Counted from the first letter of the stretch, positions 1-8,423 are shown. The stretch is 38,215 nt of DNA from an uncultured Bacteroidota bacterium (GCA_903903635.1 CAIUZK010000150.1:1-38215), one strand, 5' to 3'. The notes: generated by a model not told the origin, from the sequence alone. Numbers and translations: made by a program.

Positions 1-983
1 GACAGAAGAATCTTATTATCAATACGTGGCAGCCATGTAAATAAAATAAATACCCCCGGATGTTCCTTCCATATCAAACCATCCCACAACCCCTCCTCGA
101 TATATGCGAGCAAAAAAAGTGAGATTAGAAAAATCATAAACCCGAACCTATATCTGGAGACAATTGAGATCCTCTTTCCTGGCCCTTTCTTTTCCCCTTT
201 TTGCTTAACCCCCAGCCACACAAGCGCCATATACGGTATTCCATGCGATACCACATTTAGCATAGTAAATGCCAGATCTCCATTAAAATAAATAATCCCA
301 AAATACCAGGTAACCAATGTACCCAAAATAAGCAGGTTTTTAGGCACATTTAAATTACTACCTCTGTATGCGCATAACAATTCCTTTATCACATAACAGG
401 CTACAATAAGACTATAGATTACAAAGGCAACCACCTTAATAATCACATTGTTTACCATTATAAAATCTCCGGCTACAAACCAGTTGAAATTCCTTCCTGG
501 TGTACAATGCCAGTAAACCAAAGGGTATAACGTGGCTGCATAAATAACAAGAGTATCTATCAAAGAATTCCAGTTATTTTTGGGTTCCATCCTGGCATAA
601 ATACGCATAAAACCATAATGCTGTCTTACAAAGTGAAATACAGCTACATATGCCAATACCCGCCAGAAGATCATTCCTCCGGCCATATGTAAACATATGC
701 CCGTCACAAGACAAAGTATGGGTACAAGCAGGAACAGCCTTCTATGTTTAGCAAACCGCTCTTTATCAAAATAGGTATTGTACAGCGTACTGTAAACATG
801 CGCCACATCTACAAACAGTAAAAGTATACACCACCATATTACCGGCATTTCATTGGTATACCGTGATGATTGAGGCAATAAAGCAACCACCGCCAGCGCT
901 AAAAATGGAGGCAACAGGATAAACATACACTCATATGGAGCGTTGCGTATCCACGGCTGTTTATTTGTATTCCTGGTAATCAC
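1..983 (-). CDS. Multi-pass membrane protein, last gene of polyamine operon (partial)
   Basis: The frame stays open from a GTG at 983 to the window edge, about 327 codons, and the stop lies outside. The GTG overlaps the TGA of the FAD oxidoreductase as GTGA (983-980), the classic geometry of translational coupling. The product begins with a short polar stretch (TRNTNKQPWIRNAPYE) followed by several hydrophobic segments such as MFILLPPFLALAVVALLP and VIWWCILLLFVDVAHVY. Histidines sit in or beside the membrane segments (DVAHVYSTLY, FVRQHYGFMR, YWHCTPGR, VVSHGIPY), which could be metal, heme or catalytic ligands, but that is inference. I do not recognise the family with certainty. Its place at the end of the speD/DUF4178/spermidine synthase/oxidoreductase operon implies work on the same membrane process. 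Confidence 0.75.
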   Translation of the reverse strand, partial: MITRNTNKQPWIRNAPYECMFILLPPFLALAVVALLPQSSRYTNEMPVIWWCILLLFVDVAHVYSTLYNTYFDKERFAKHRRLFLLVPILCLVTGICLHMAGGMIFWRVLAYVAVFHFVRQHYGFMRIYARMEPKNNWNSLIDTLVIYAATLYPLVYWHCTPGRNFNWFVAGDFIMVNNVIIKVVAFVIYSLIVACYVIKELLCAYRGSNLNVPKNLLILGTLVTWYFGIIYFNGDLAFTMLNVVSHGIPYMALVWLGVKQKGEKKGPGKRISIVSRYRFGFMIFLISLFLLAYIEEGLWDGLIWKEHPGVFILFTWLPRIDNKILL

Positions 984-2620
984 AAACTTTGAATAATTTC
1001 TTTGGCTGCCCTTATTCCCTGGTAAAATGCTTCCTCAAAAATAGATATACCACACAGATCTGAGTGCGCAAAAAACACCTTATTGGCAATGGGTGCAGCG
1101 GCTACCCTCCTGCTTTCTCCCCACACAAACCCCGGACATGGGGCTATCATGCCATGTCCCCATATCCATACATCGGCATGCTCTATACACTCTGTAATAC
1201 CAGGATGTGCATGCTCCAGTTCTGCAGTTATTATTTCCAGCCAGTGTTCATATTTTGTTGCCAGTGCTTTGCGTCTGGCAACATCAGGCTGCTCATTTAC
1301 AAGTGGCAGATAAAAGGTTATAACCCTTTTTATACTGTTCACAAGCCCCTGGTGATTGGCATCCACATACCCTACCGAAGCAGTTCCATATATCACATTA
1401 TCCCAGCACAACGGGAAACCCCTTTGCCGGGGCATCTTACTTAATGTTATATTGGCAATAACCCATGGGGCGTAATGAAAATCAGCAACTGCCTTTTCTC
1501 TTATTGCAGATCCCAGCCCGCCAAGCAGATGCTTGTTCACATATTGCGGCGATGCCATCAGTACTTTTTTAGCCAATACAGTATAACTTTCTTTTCGGTT
1601 AACATCATAAACATATACCTCAGTTCCCGATTCGTGCTCCTGAATTTTATATGCCAGTTGCGATGAAAAAATATCACCGTTGTCCGATTGCTTTTTCAGG
1701 TTTTCCATCAGGAAACCATTACCCTCAGGCCATGTCAGCACGCCTGCAGCGCCGGTATTACTCCCCCTCCCTTTTCTTGATGCAAAATAATGTATCCCCG
1801 CCCATGCCGAAGTTGTTTCCAGGTTACATCCATAATCATCTTTACATCCATACTCAAGATACCAAAGCAGACTTTTCGATGTAAACCCCAGATCTCTTAC
1901 ATACTGCCCGAAGGTAATTTTATCCAGTTTTCTATATTGCTCATCTGCTGATGAATGGTCCAAGGGTATGGCAAATGCATCCTTCCCATCCGTCCCGACA
2001 GCAATCTTAAATTCATTGATCATGGATGCAAACCTTCTGTATTGTTCTTTGTCTGCCGCAGGTACTCCGGCCTCAGGCACAATACCATCCTGCCACATAC
2101 CATTTATGAACAAGCGCTCCTCCGGATCCATACAGAGATAGTATTCATTATACACAGGCACTCCCGTATCATCAAACCCGGTTATAACTCCTGTCTCCTT
2201 CAGAAAATCGATCAACTCCCGGTTCCTGCTGTCTGGCACAGGTATATAATGTGCTCCCCATGGATAGGCAGAAACCGCATTCTTACCATGATGGGCATTA
2301 CCCCCGAAATGGTCATCCATCTCAATAAGCATCACATTCTTAATTCGTGATTGATGCAGCCATCGCTTTGCCGATAAACCCGAAATACCACTACCTATAA
2401 TAAGTACATCAGCATTTATTTGCCTGGAAGGTTTCGGCAATGCATCAATATTTCGCAACAGATGACCGGCTTTCGAATTGGCGCCAACGATCCCTCCGGT
2501 TATATGCCCTAATGGATTTTTATTCTTGCATGATGTTTGCATTCCTGCTGTAAGCAAAGCAGACCCGGCAAGCAACTGCTTAAAGAAAATTCTACGGTTA
2601 TATTTTGGATCAGTGTGCAT
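980..2620 (-). CDS. Exported FAD-dependent oxidoreductase, amine-oxidase-like, Tat-type signal
   Basis: This is a flavoprotein of the FAD/NAD(P)-binding Rossmann superfamily that resembles flavin amine oxidases. From the chosen ATG at 2620 (546 aa) the N-terminus reads NRRIFFKQLLAGSALLTAG, a twin-arginine-like signal with a Cys shortly after (QTSC), so it may be a Tat-exported lipoprotein. The dinucleotide fold follows as ADVLIIGSGISGL (GxGxxG about residues 76-81), with VMLIE ending the second strand and FGGNAHHG after it. The C-terminus (FAHSDLCGISIFEEAFYQGI) looks like the second FAD-contact region of such enzymes. Earlier starts at 2635 (ATG) and 2641 (TTG) are possible. The ATG at 2620 overlaps the spermidine synthase stop by 11 bp and gives a sensible short n-region. 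Context suggests a periplasmic oxidation linked to polyamine or aminopropyl chemistry. The substrate is unknown. Confidence 0.85.
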   Translation of the reverse strand: MHTDPKYNRRIFFKQLLAGSALLTAGMQTSCKNKNPLGHITGGIVGANSKAGHLLRNIDALPKPSRQINADVLIIGSGISGLSAKRWLHQSRIKNVMLIEMDDHFGGNAHHGKNAVSAYPWGAHYIPVPDSRNRELIDFLKETGVITGFDDTGVPVYNEYYLCMDPEERLFINGMWQDGIVPEAGVPAADKEQYRRFASMINEFKIAVGTDGKDAFAIPLDHSSADEQYRKLDKITFGQYVRDLGFTSKSLLWYLEYGCKDDYGCNLETTSAWAGIHYFASRKGRGSNTGAAGVLTWPEGNGFLMENLKKQSDNGDIFSSQLAYKIQEHESGTEVYVYDVNRKESYTVLAKKVLMASPQYVNKHLLGGLGSAIREKAVADFHYAPWVIANITLSKMPRQRGFPLCWDNVIYGTASVGYVDANHQGLVNSIKRVITFYLPLVNEQPDVARRKALATKYEHWLEIITAELEHAHPGITECIEHADVWIWGHGMIAPCPGFVWGESRRVAAAPIANKVFFAHSDLCGISIFEEAFYQGIRAAKEIIQSL

Positions 2621-4154
2621 AGGGGCCCCAGTCATTTTCAAAGTAGTGCACCAATACCTGGTTATTCAGCCTGTTGATCTCCGTAGGCACCTCTGCCATA
2701 TCGGGCGGAAAGAACATCATATCCCGGATAGTTGCAGCATTCACATAACGCAGTCCTGCCGCAAACGTTCCGTCATTTTTCCAGCTATGGTTCTTGGTAG
2801 CCATAACATAACCCCATTCCCCGAATGATGGTACATAGGTATGGTAAGGCATAGTCAGAAAACCTACAGATGCTATGGTATGATCTATACACCAGAAAGA
2901 CCGCCGGCCTATATATGGCGATGTCGACTGAACCACTACAATACCATCATCCGCTAAAATCCGGTATATCTCTTTGTAAAATGAATTGGTGTACAATTTA
3001 CCCACCGAATAATTGGCGGGATCAGGAAAATCAATAATAATAAGCTGGTATTTGTTACTGTCTGTGCGCACAAAATTATAAGCATCTGTATTAATAACCT
3101 GAACCTTTTTATCATTAAGAGCATGTTTATTCAACTGAGTAAGCATTTCATTTTTCTGAAACAACCGGGTCATACCGGGATCCAGGTCTATCAACTTTAT
3201 TGATTGCAGTTGAGGGTACTTAAGTAGTTCTCTTACAGCCAGCCCGTCTCCCCCACCCAATACCATTACATTCTTTGCATTGGGTAAGGCCTGCATGGCA
3301 GGATGTATCAATGCCTCATGATACCGGTATTCATCAGCCGAACTGAATTGCAGATTGCCATTGAGAAACAATCGCAACTCCCTGTTGTTTTTCGTTATTA
3401 CTATCCGCTGGTATTGGGTACTCTTACTGTAAATTACTTTATCCTGAAAGGTCATACTTTCAGAGTAAGCCATTATTTTTTCGGCATAGGCAAATGCTAC
3501 AAGAAAAACGATTACACTTAAGCTGATAATTACAATAAACCGGTTTCGGTATTGCCGCGCTTCCTTAAACCTGAATAACAATAACAGCGCAACAAAAATG
3601 TTCAACAATCCAAAAAACAAGGATGTTCTGATAAGGCCAAGATAAGGAACCAGCACAAGCGGAAAGATCAATGATGCCAGAAGCCCGCCAATGTAGTCGA
3701 AGGTAAATATATTGGAAACAAGGTCTTTAAAAACAAAATTGTTTTTCAGAATACGCATCAGCAAAGGAATCTCCAGACCCACCAATATTCCCGTCATGCC
3801 TACAAATGTGTACAGTACAAGCCTGAAGGAAGCGACGTGTTCAAAAATGGCAAACAGAATCGGGGCGCTGCACCCACCTACTATGCCCACCAATATCTCA
3901 ATCCGGATAAACCATCTCAGCAGATCTCCGTCCAGGTATTTCGAAAACCAGGACCCTATACCCATGGCAAAAAGGTAGGTACCTATAATTGTTGAAAACT
4001 GAGTAATTGAATCTCCCAGCAGGTAACTGGCCAGTGTGCCTGCAATAAGCTCGTAAATAAGCCCGCAGGTAGCAATAACAAATACAGACAATAATAACAG
4101 CAGGTGAGATAATATTCCTACCCTGTTTGTTGGCTGGCTTTTTGTTTTTTCCAT
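2610..4154 (-). CDS. Membrane-fused polyamine aminopropyltransferase (spermidine synthase family)
   Basis: The 514-residue protein has two halves. Residues about 15-225 form roughly seven membrane helices with conserved-looking CGLIYELIAGTLASYLLGD and FAMGIGSW motifs. Residues about 240-490 form a spermidine-synthase-type methyltransferase fold. The catalytic half shows GGGDG (300-304), the acidic DLDP after the next strand, and DFPDP (375-379), whose first Asp matches the catalytic Asp of SpeE enzymes. The LxLDGxxQ motif reads LFLNGNLQ, with Asn for the usual Asp; I cannot say whether this alters activity. Known soluble enzymes move an aminopropyl group from decarboxylated AdoMet to putrescine. 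The membrane fusion suggests a membrane-associated acceptor or product transport. It starts 15 bp after the 62-aa gene and its end overlaps the oxidoreductase start. Confidence 0.92.
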   Translation of the reverse strand: MEKTKSQPTNRVGILSHLLLLLSVFVIATCGLIYELIAGTLASYLLGDSITQFSTIIGTYLFAMGIGSWFSKYLDGDLLRWFIRIEILVGIVGGCSAPILFAIFEHVASFRLVLYTFVGMTGILVGLEIPLLMRILKNNFVFKDLVSNIFTFDYIGGLLASLIFPLVLVPYLGLIRTSLFFGLLNIFVALLLLFRFKEARQYRNRFIVIISLSVIVFLVAFAYAEKIMAYSESMTFQDKVIYSKSTQYQRIVITKNNRELRLFLNGNLQFSSADEYRYHEALIHPAMQALPNAKNVMVLGGGDGLAVRELLKYPQLQSIKLIDLDPGMTRLFQKNEMLTQLNKHALNDKKVQVINTDAYNFVRTDSNKYQLIIIDFPDPANYSVGKLYTNSFYKEIYRILADDGIVVVQSTSPYIGRRSFWCIDHTIASVGFLTMPYHTYVPSFGEWGYVMATKNHSWKNDGTFAAGLRYVNAATIRDMMFFPPDMAEVPTEINRLNNQVLVHYFENDWGPYAH

Positions 4155-4169
4155 TTTATAAAGCAGAGG

Positions 4170-4358
4170 CTATTTATGAAAGTAATAGCCGTGACCTCCA
4201 AAATGTCCGGTGCCGGTAGTATTTATAGTATGGCCATCCCTATTCTGGTTATCATCCCCGAATAGCCATATCCCTGAAATAGATCCATAGGAATAAAAAC
4301 CAAAGGCTGCCAGCAAACACAAAATGTAATACCTGATATTTTTTAATCCTTGTAGCAT
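4170..4358 (-). CDS. Small single-helix membrane protein with Gly/His-rich tail
   Basis: This 62-residue protein has one hydrophobic helix (about residues 10-34, YYILCLLAAFGFYSYGSI) and a polar C-terminal tail ending GTGHFGGHGYYFHK, rich in Gly, His and Tyr. It lies 8 bp after the DUF4178 gene and 15 bp before the membrane spermidine synthase on the same strand, so it is almost certainly translated as part of the operon. The spacing and the non-random tail argue for a real gene despite its size. The tail could bind metal or help assemble the other membrane components, but this is inference. I do not recognise a named family. Confidence 0.72.
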   Translation of the reverse strand: MLQGLKNIRYYILCLLAAFGFYSYGSISGIWLFGDDNQNRDGHTINTTGTGHFGGHGYYFHK

Positions 4359-4366
4359 AATTCTTG

Positions 4367-5701
4367 TTATTCCTTGTTTAATGTTCCGTATTCTTTATCA
4401 AACCACTTACTGTTCTCAAAACTCCATTTCCTGATCAACTGTATAAAAGGATAGGTAATAATCAGGATGAACATGAGCCAGAAATTGAGTGTAAGAAATT
4501 CATTCTGCTTAACTGAAATATAAAAATCCGGAGGCGGAACTCCATCCCCTGCGCTTGGCATTTGTTCGGTATAAGGGTAAATATTCAGATGATAGTTTCC
4601 CATCGGCACTTTTGATAACTTAGCATTCTGCTCACCGCTTCCTTCACTCCAGCTTTCCCCATCATCATATCCATGATAATATTCCAGCACTTTATTTACT
4701 TCATAAACCTTGCCATTATCCTCATTCACCATTACTAATGGTAATTCTATCCAGTTATTAACCAGTGTATTTGACTTCATTGTTAAATACACTGGCCCCA
4801 ACCCTGTAATCTTAAACGAAGGCGTAATTATCGGTTTACTGTTCCCCCATGCCATCGTGTCTTTCTCACAATTAAAATTACCTTCAAATACCTGTCTGCC
4901 TGGTTTGGCTACAAACAGGAATAGGTTTAACAATATCATTAACCCAATAAGGATTCCTGTAAATTTCACTAATGGTTTCCACCTTGGATAGAATTTTCCC
5001 GGATTAAAATATGCTGACCCGGATCTCGCTGTAAACCACTCTGGCTGAACCTCAAAAAGCTGCATGATCTTTTTAGGTGAAACATACAGTGCCCTGAACC
5101 AACTATCCGTATCATCCCTTTTTTCATTTACTAAAATGCTTGGCGCGTTCACATATTCATAGGTAACCAGTTCCTCATCACTTACTATATCCCAGTCAAA
5201 CTCACCTTCGGCAGCCACCACTATAAACTTATAAGTTAGATATAGTTCATAATTAATACCATTATCAAATACCGAATCTCTTCCGGAAAAGGAAGATCTG
5301 TATTCAAAATCCTGGTTATAAGATCTTCTGATAAGCATCCAGTGTCCGTTATACTCAGCCAGCATCAGGTAATACTCTTCCCCCGGAGAATAGAATGCAT
5401 ATTCACACCAGTACACATCATCCTGATCCTCTTTTTTGCCAATGAACCCAACCAGTATATATTCCTTTCCATCTACAATACCCCTGGTACCTAATGGAAA
5501 GGCCGGCTTATCCCGCTCTTCATCCATAAAGGTGCGTATAACCCTTGCCCCTTCACTACCTTTCTCAAAATAGGTTCCGCAATTCGGACATCCGAAAAAA
5601 GCGCTTTTGCGGCGGTCATAATAGCTCAATGGACTGTTACATTGAGGACAGGTTGTTATTGCAGTTGACCAACTTGTAGCATATATACTTTCTTCAGCCA
5701 T
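4367..5701 (-). CDS. Zinc-ribbon and DUF4178 membrane protein
   Basis: The 444-residue protein starts with a zinc-ribbon signature (TTCPQCNSPL ... FFGCPNCGTYF, residues about 17-45). A DUF4178-like beta domain follows (LGTRGIVDGKEYILVGFIG ... EYYLMLAEYNGHWMLIRR, about 70-155), apparently with a second diverged copy after it. Two hydrophobic helices lie near 240-265 and 395-420 and frame an extracytoplasmic segment of about 130 residues. DUF4178 has no established biochemical function that I know of; such genes recur beside speD/speE-like genes in other bacteria. Its ATG directly abuts the speD stop codon (5702-5704), so the two are probably co-translated. A role as an adaptor or sensor between cytosolic decarboxylase and membrane enzymes fits the layout but is inference. 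Confidence 0.85.
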   Translation of the reverse strand: MAEESIYATSWSTAITTCPQCNSPLSYYDRRKSAFFGCPNCGTYFEKGSEGARVIRTFMDEERDKPAFPLGTRGIVDGKEYILVGFIGKKEDQDDVYWCEYAFYSPGEEYYLMLAEYNGHWMLIRRSYNQDFEYRSSFSGRDSVFDNGINYELYLTYKFIVVAAEGEFDWDIVSDEELVTYEYVNAPSILVNEKRDDTDSWFRALYVSPKKIMQLFEVQPEWFTARSGSAYFNPGKFYPRWKPLVKFTGILIGLMILLNLFLFVAKPGRQVFEGNFNCEKDTMAWGNSKPIITPSFKITGLGPVYLTMKSNTLVNNWIELPLVMVNEDNGKVYEVNKVLEYYHGYDDGESWSEGSGEQNAKLSKVPMGNYHLNIYPYTEQMPSAGDGVPPPDFYISVKQNEFLTLNFWLMFILIITYPFIQLIRKWSFENSKWFDKEYGTLNKE

Positions 5702-6079
5702 TTACCTGAAAATTTCTTGTTTCGAAATTACTGTTCCATTAAAAAGCGCAATCGTCCTGTTAAAAAACGCTCTAACCTTCTCCGAATTATCTTTCTCAAA
5801 GTTGGATAGAAACACATCAAAAGTTGCTAATTTATGCTCAGGCCAGGTATGTATTGATACATGCGATTCAGTTAAACAAACTACTGCAGTATACCCACCT
5901 TCCTCAAATGAATGATAAACCTCCCCTACCTTTTGCAACGACAATTCTGATATGAGCTCATCAAAATTCCTCCTGCACAAATCAGCATTCGTAAGTTGAT
6001 CTTCCCCTGCTGAAAATGTAGACAAAATATGTAACCCCGGATTATAGTCTTGCATATTGACGATAGCTATAGTTTTCAT
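5702..6079 (-). CDS. speD: SpeD-family pyruvoyl-dependent decarboxylase (AdoMet decarboxylase-like)
   Basis: At 125 residues this matches the short prokaryotic AdoMet decarboxylase class, which self-cleaves at a Glu-Ser bond to form a pyruvoyl cofactor. The motif TESHVSIHTWPEH places the cleavage at E71/S72 and the active-site His at H77, with the same +5 spacing as S63/H68 of the Thermotoga enzyme. The catalytic Cys, 20 residues after the Ser in that enzyme (FTCG), is Ser92 here (DVFLSN). The fold is otherwise intact (GLHILSTFS near the N-terminus, YHSFEEGGYTAVV before the motif). The expected product, decarboxylated AdoMet, would feed the membrane spermidine synthase two genes on. Because of the Cys-to-Ser change, a shifted substrate or slow activity is possible. 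First gene of the operon. Confidence 0.9.
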   Translation of the reverse strand: MKTIAIVNMQDYNPGLHILSTFSAGEDQLTNADLCRRNFDELISELSLQKVGEVYHSFEEGGYTAVVCLTESHVSIHTWPEHKLATFDVFLSNFEKDNSEKVRAFFNRTIALFNGTVISKQEIFR

Positions 6080-6093
6080 TACTTGATTTCATA

Positions 6094-6101
6094 AAAATAT
6101 A
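6094..6101 (-). promoter_or_regulatory. Possible -7 box of the speD operon
   Basis: On the minus strand the sequence TATATTTT lies 15 bp before the speD ATG. It matches TAnnTTTG except for the last base. No clear TTG was seen at the expected upstream distance, so this is a weak call. Confidence 0.25.
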
Positions 6102-6144
6102 AAATAAGCTCTGAAAGAAAAAGTCATAATTAAAAACCACACTG

Positions 6145-6165
6145 CGTGATTAACGCTCAATCACG
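6145..6165 (-). terminator. Hairpin across the hydrolase stop codon, before speD
   Basis: CGTGATT and AATCACG form a 7-bp stem with a 7-nt loop. The TAA stop of the hydrolase gene (6150-6152) lies in the distal arm at the loop edge. On the minus strand it is followed by GGTTTTTAATT after a short spacer, which is poor for a classical terminator. It could end or dampen transcription from the hydrolase gene into the speD operon 70 bp on. The T-run on the plus-strand side comes only from lysine codons. Confidence 0.3.
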
Positions 6166-8423
6166 ATTTTTTTTACAACTCTGCCCCACTGTGTTGTAAT
6201 AACTGCTGTATAAACTCCGGGGGCTATATTCTGAGGCAAGGCCACCTTCGGATCATTGATGGGAGCTGATAATATAACCTGACCATAAAGATTTACCAGC
6301 GTAACCACATCGGTCTTTTCAGTACCATGTATGATAATATAGTCTCTGGCCGGATTGGGATAAAGAGTTATTTCATTCTGTTCCAGTTGGGGCACAGCAT
6401 CATTGGCAAGTACGATGGTTGTGCAAATGGTATCCCTGCAAACCAGCCCGTTTTTGCGATAGTCAGCGATATAAAGACAGGGGGTATAACTGGCATGGGT
6501 TGTGAAAGTATGTGTCGGATTCTTCAATGTAGATGTATCCTGAGTTCCGGAAGCCGGATCCCCGAAATTCCACAAATATTTCACAGAATCAGTGCTGCTG
6601 TAGACAGATTTATTGGTAAAGTAAACTTTGTATCTTTTGCCAATACTATCAGTAAATACAGCATTCAGATTGCCACATACAGGATTGTTCAAGGCCAGAT
6701 CGCTGATCAGGATAGCCCCATGGGTTGATTTATTAAACACGAATTTTATTTTCCTGATTTTGGCCATATTTACACCATTAAAACCACTCAATGGCAGGTG
6801 TATTGTGTTAAACACCACCTTGGGCAGGTCTCCTGAAGTAGTGCCCGGCTGATAAAATAAGGTATGAGTAAAATTACCTACTACCTGGCTGCTGCTTACC
6901 CCTGCCGAATCTGTAAATTTTACACTAAAATTAAGATCTGGCCCTGGTCCTGTTTCACTGAAATTGACACTAGCCCTGAAGGTGAGATTTTTGTAAGAAG
7001 TGAAATTCTGGTACGCCTGCGGAATATCATTTTGGTAGCCACCAGTAGTATCGGCCCAGGTAAGTTTCATTTGCCCGAGACCTTTATTGGTTGTACTGCC
7101 TCTATGTGGTTTTTGAGGAGTACTTAGCCCGGCATCACATGCTGGTTGCGCCAAACCTCCACCACAAATTTCGGGCGCAGTCAATGACATAGTTGTTACT
7201 GCCCCCAACAAAGTATTATTGGTCAGGTCAGATACTGTATCGGTTGTATTTACATCCAGCCGGTCTTTTTTTCCAGCATGATACGATACAAATATTCTTG
7301 ACGAATCAACCAACGATGATGCAGGCGGCACTATATCATTAACTTCAAGTATAGGTGCAAATGCGGTTTCATTGCCTATATACAATCTGTAAAATGCTGC
7401 TGCATAGGCATTGTACACTGCCTTCTGCTTTGTTGTATCCAGCCGGCCGGCCGGTACGGAACTGTCTCCGCAATATATATCAGTGGCATTGCCTGTATAT
7501 AGCCAGTCGTCACCACCTCCTGCTATATACGAGCCATCCGTCCATACCGTATTAAAGTAATTATGATTAGCGCCCATCACAAGTATATTGTGCTTAGGCA
7601 TTATATCCGTTGTGTCATTATACCTTACATCATCATAAAAATGCACGCCCTGCAGGTCATGAACATCCCCATCGCAATAAGGAGCAATATTCAACAAGGG
7701 AACCCCATTCACAATATGCCGGTAAAAATCCACAGGAGCCAGCGTAAGAATAGCCTTAATTCCGTATGGGCTACCTAAAGATTTATTATACTGGTAATTA
7801 AAAATAACACCCTCGCCACCTCTTGAGTGGCCCATAGTGCCAATATTTTTCATGTTCAGCTTCCCGACAAATGTTGTTCCGAATGGTGCGCCACCTGTTG
7901 TATTCCATGTATTCCAAAGATCAAGATGATGTTGCACCAGCACACCTCTTGCATTCATTCCCGCATCAGACAATGATCCATCAGTGGCATTTATGGCATT
8001 GGCCGAAATCGATATTACTATATAACCATGACTTGCCATTGTTCTTGCCGCATAATCATACCCGGCATAACTGGTTATGGATTGCCAACCTGATGGGCAA
8101 GGCCATACGGATGATGTATTGTTGGGATTACTGGTCTGATAACAGGTCTCATGACGGCCATGCAGCCACAACAATACCGGAAATGGCCCGGATGACAGAT
8201 CCGAGGGATAATGCACTGACCCGCGCACTTCCATATTTACCGGAAACATTGCTGCCGCCGGAGGTGTATATGCATTGTCGCCAAGGTCATATTCAGCCTT
8301 TATTACCGTATGTGTCCCCATTGTTCCCGGATCCGGAGTAGTCTGGGCAAGAATTGGCAAACCTGCACATAGAAATATAAGCAGGTATATGCATCCAATT
8401 AAATTTTTCATCCTGTATTTCAT
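6150..8423 (-). CDS. Secreted alpha/beta-hydrolase (esterase/lipase-like) with PKD and T9SS sorting domains
   Basis: From the ATG at 8423 (757 aa) the protein has a Sec signal (NLIGCIYLLIFLCAGLPILAQ), then an alpha/beta-hydrolase domain of about 350 residues. HGRHETCY (about 88-95) supplies the oxyanion-hole region, GHSRGGEG (about 198-205) is the nucleophile elbow with Ser near 200, and GANHNYFN carries the likely catalytic His. A carbohydrate-binding-like beta region follows, then a PKD-type domain (YLWNFGDPASGTQDTS), and a T9SS type A sorting domain (ITLYPNPARDYIIIHG to VVKKIVIER). It is probably a cell-surface or released esterase; the substrate is not evident. A longer frame begins at a GTG at 8450, but the ATG gives a better signal peptide. 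It is on the same strand as the speD operon, 70 bp upstream, and may be read separately. Confidence 0.85.
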   Translation of the reverse strand: MKYRMKNLIGCIYLLIFLCAGLPILAQTTPDPGTMGTHTVIKAEYDLGDNAYTPPAAAMFPVNMEVRGSVHYPSDLSSGPFPVLLWLHGRHETCYQTSNPNNTSSVWPCPSGWQSITSYAGYDYAARTMASHGYIVISISANAINATDGSLSDAGMNARGVLVQHHLDLWNTWNTTGGAPFGTTFVGKLNMKNIGTMGHSRGGEGVIFNYQYNKSLGSPYGIKAILTLAPVDFYRHIVNGVPLLNIAPYCDGDVHDLQGVHFYDDVRYNDTTDIMPKHNILVMGANHNYFNTVWTDGSYIAGGGDDWLYTGNATDIYCGDSSVPAGRLDTTKQKAVYNAYAAAFYRLYIGNETAFAPILEVNDIVPPASSLVDSSRIFVSYHAGKKDRLDVNTTDTVSDLTNNTLLGAVTTMSLTAPEICGGGLAQPACDAGLSTPQKPHRGSTTNKGLGQMKLTWADTTGGYQNDIPQAYQNFTSYKNLTFRASVNFSETGPGPDLNFSVKFTDSAGVSSSQVVGNFTHTLFYQPGTTSGDLPKVVFNTIHLPLSGFNGVNMAKIRKIKFVFNKSTHGAILISDLALNNPVCGNLNAVFTDSIGKRYKVYFTNKSVYSSTDSVKYLWNFGDPASGTQDTSTLKNPTHTFTTHASYTPCLYIADYRKNGLVCRDTICTTIVLANDAVPQLEQNEITLYPNPARDYIIIHGTEKTDVVTLVNLYGQVILSAPINDPKVALPQNIAPGVYTAVITTQWGRVVKKIVIER

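Noticed and set aside
7871-8341. 156-aa plus-strand frame opposite the hydrolase
   Set aside because: Shadow frame; His/Leu/Pro-biased composition and no promoter.
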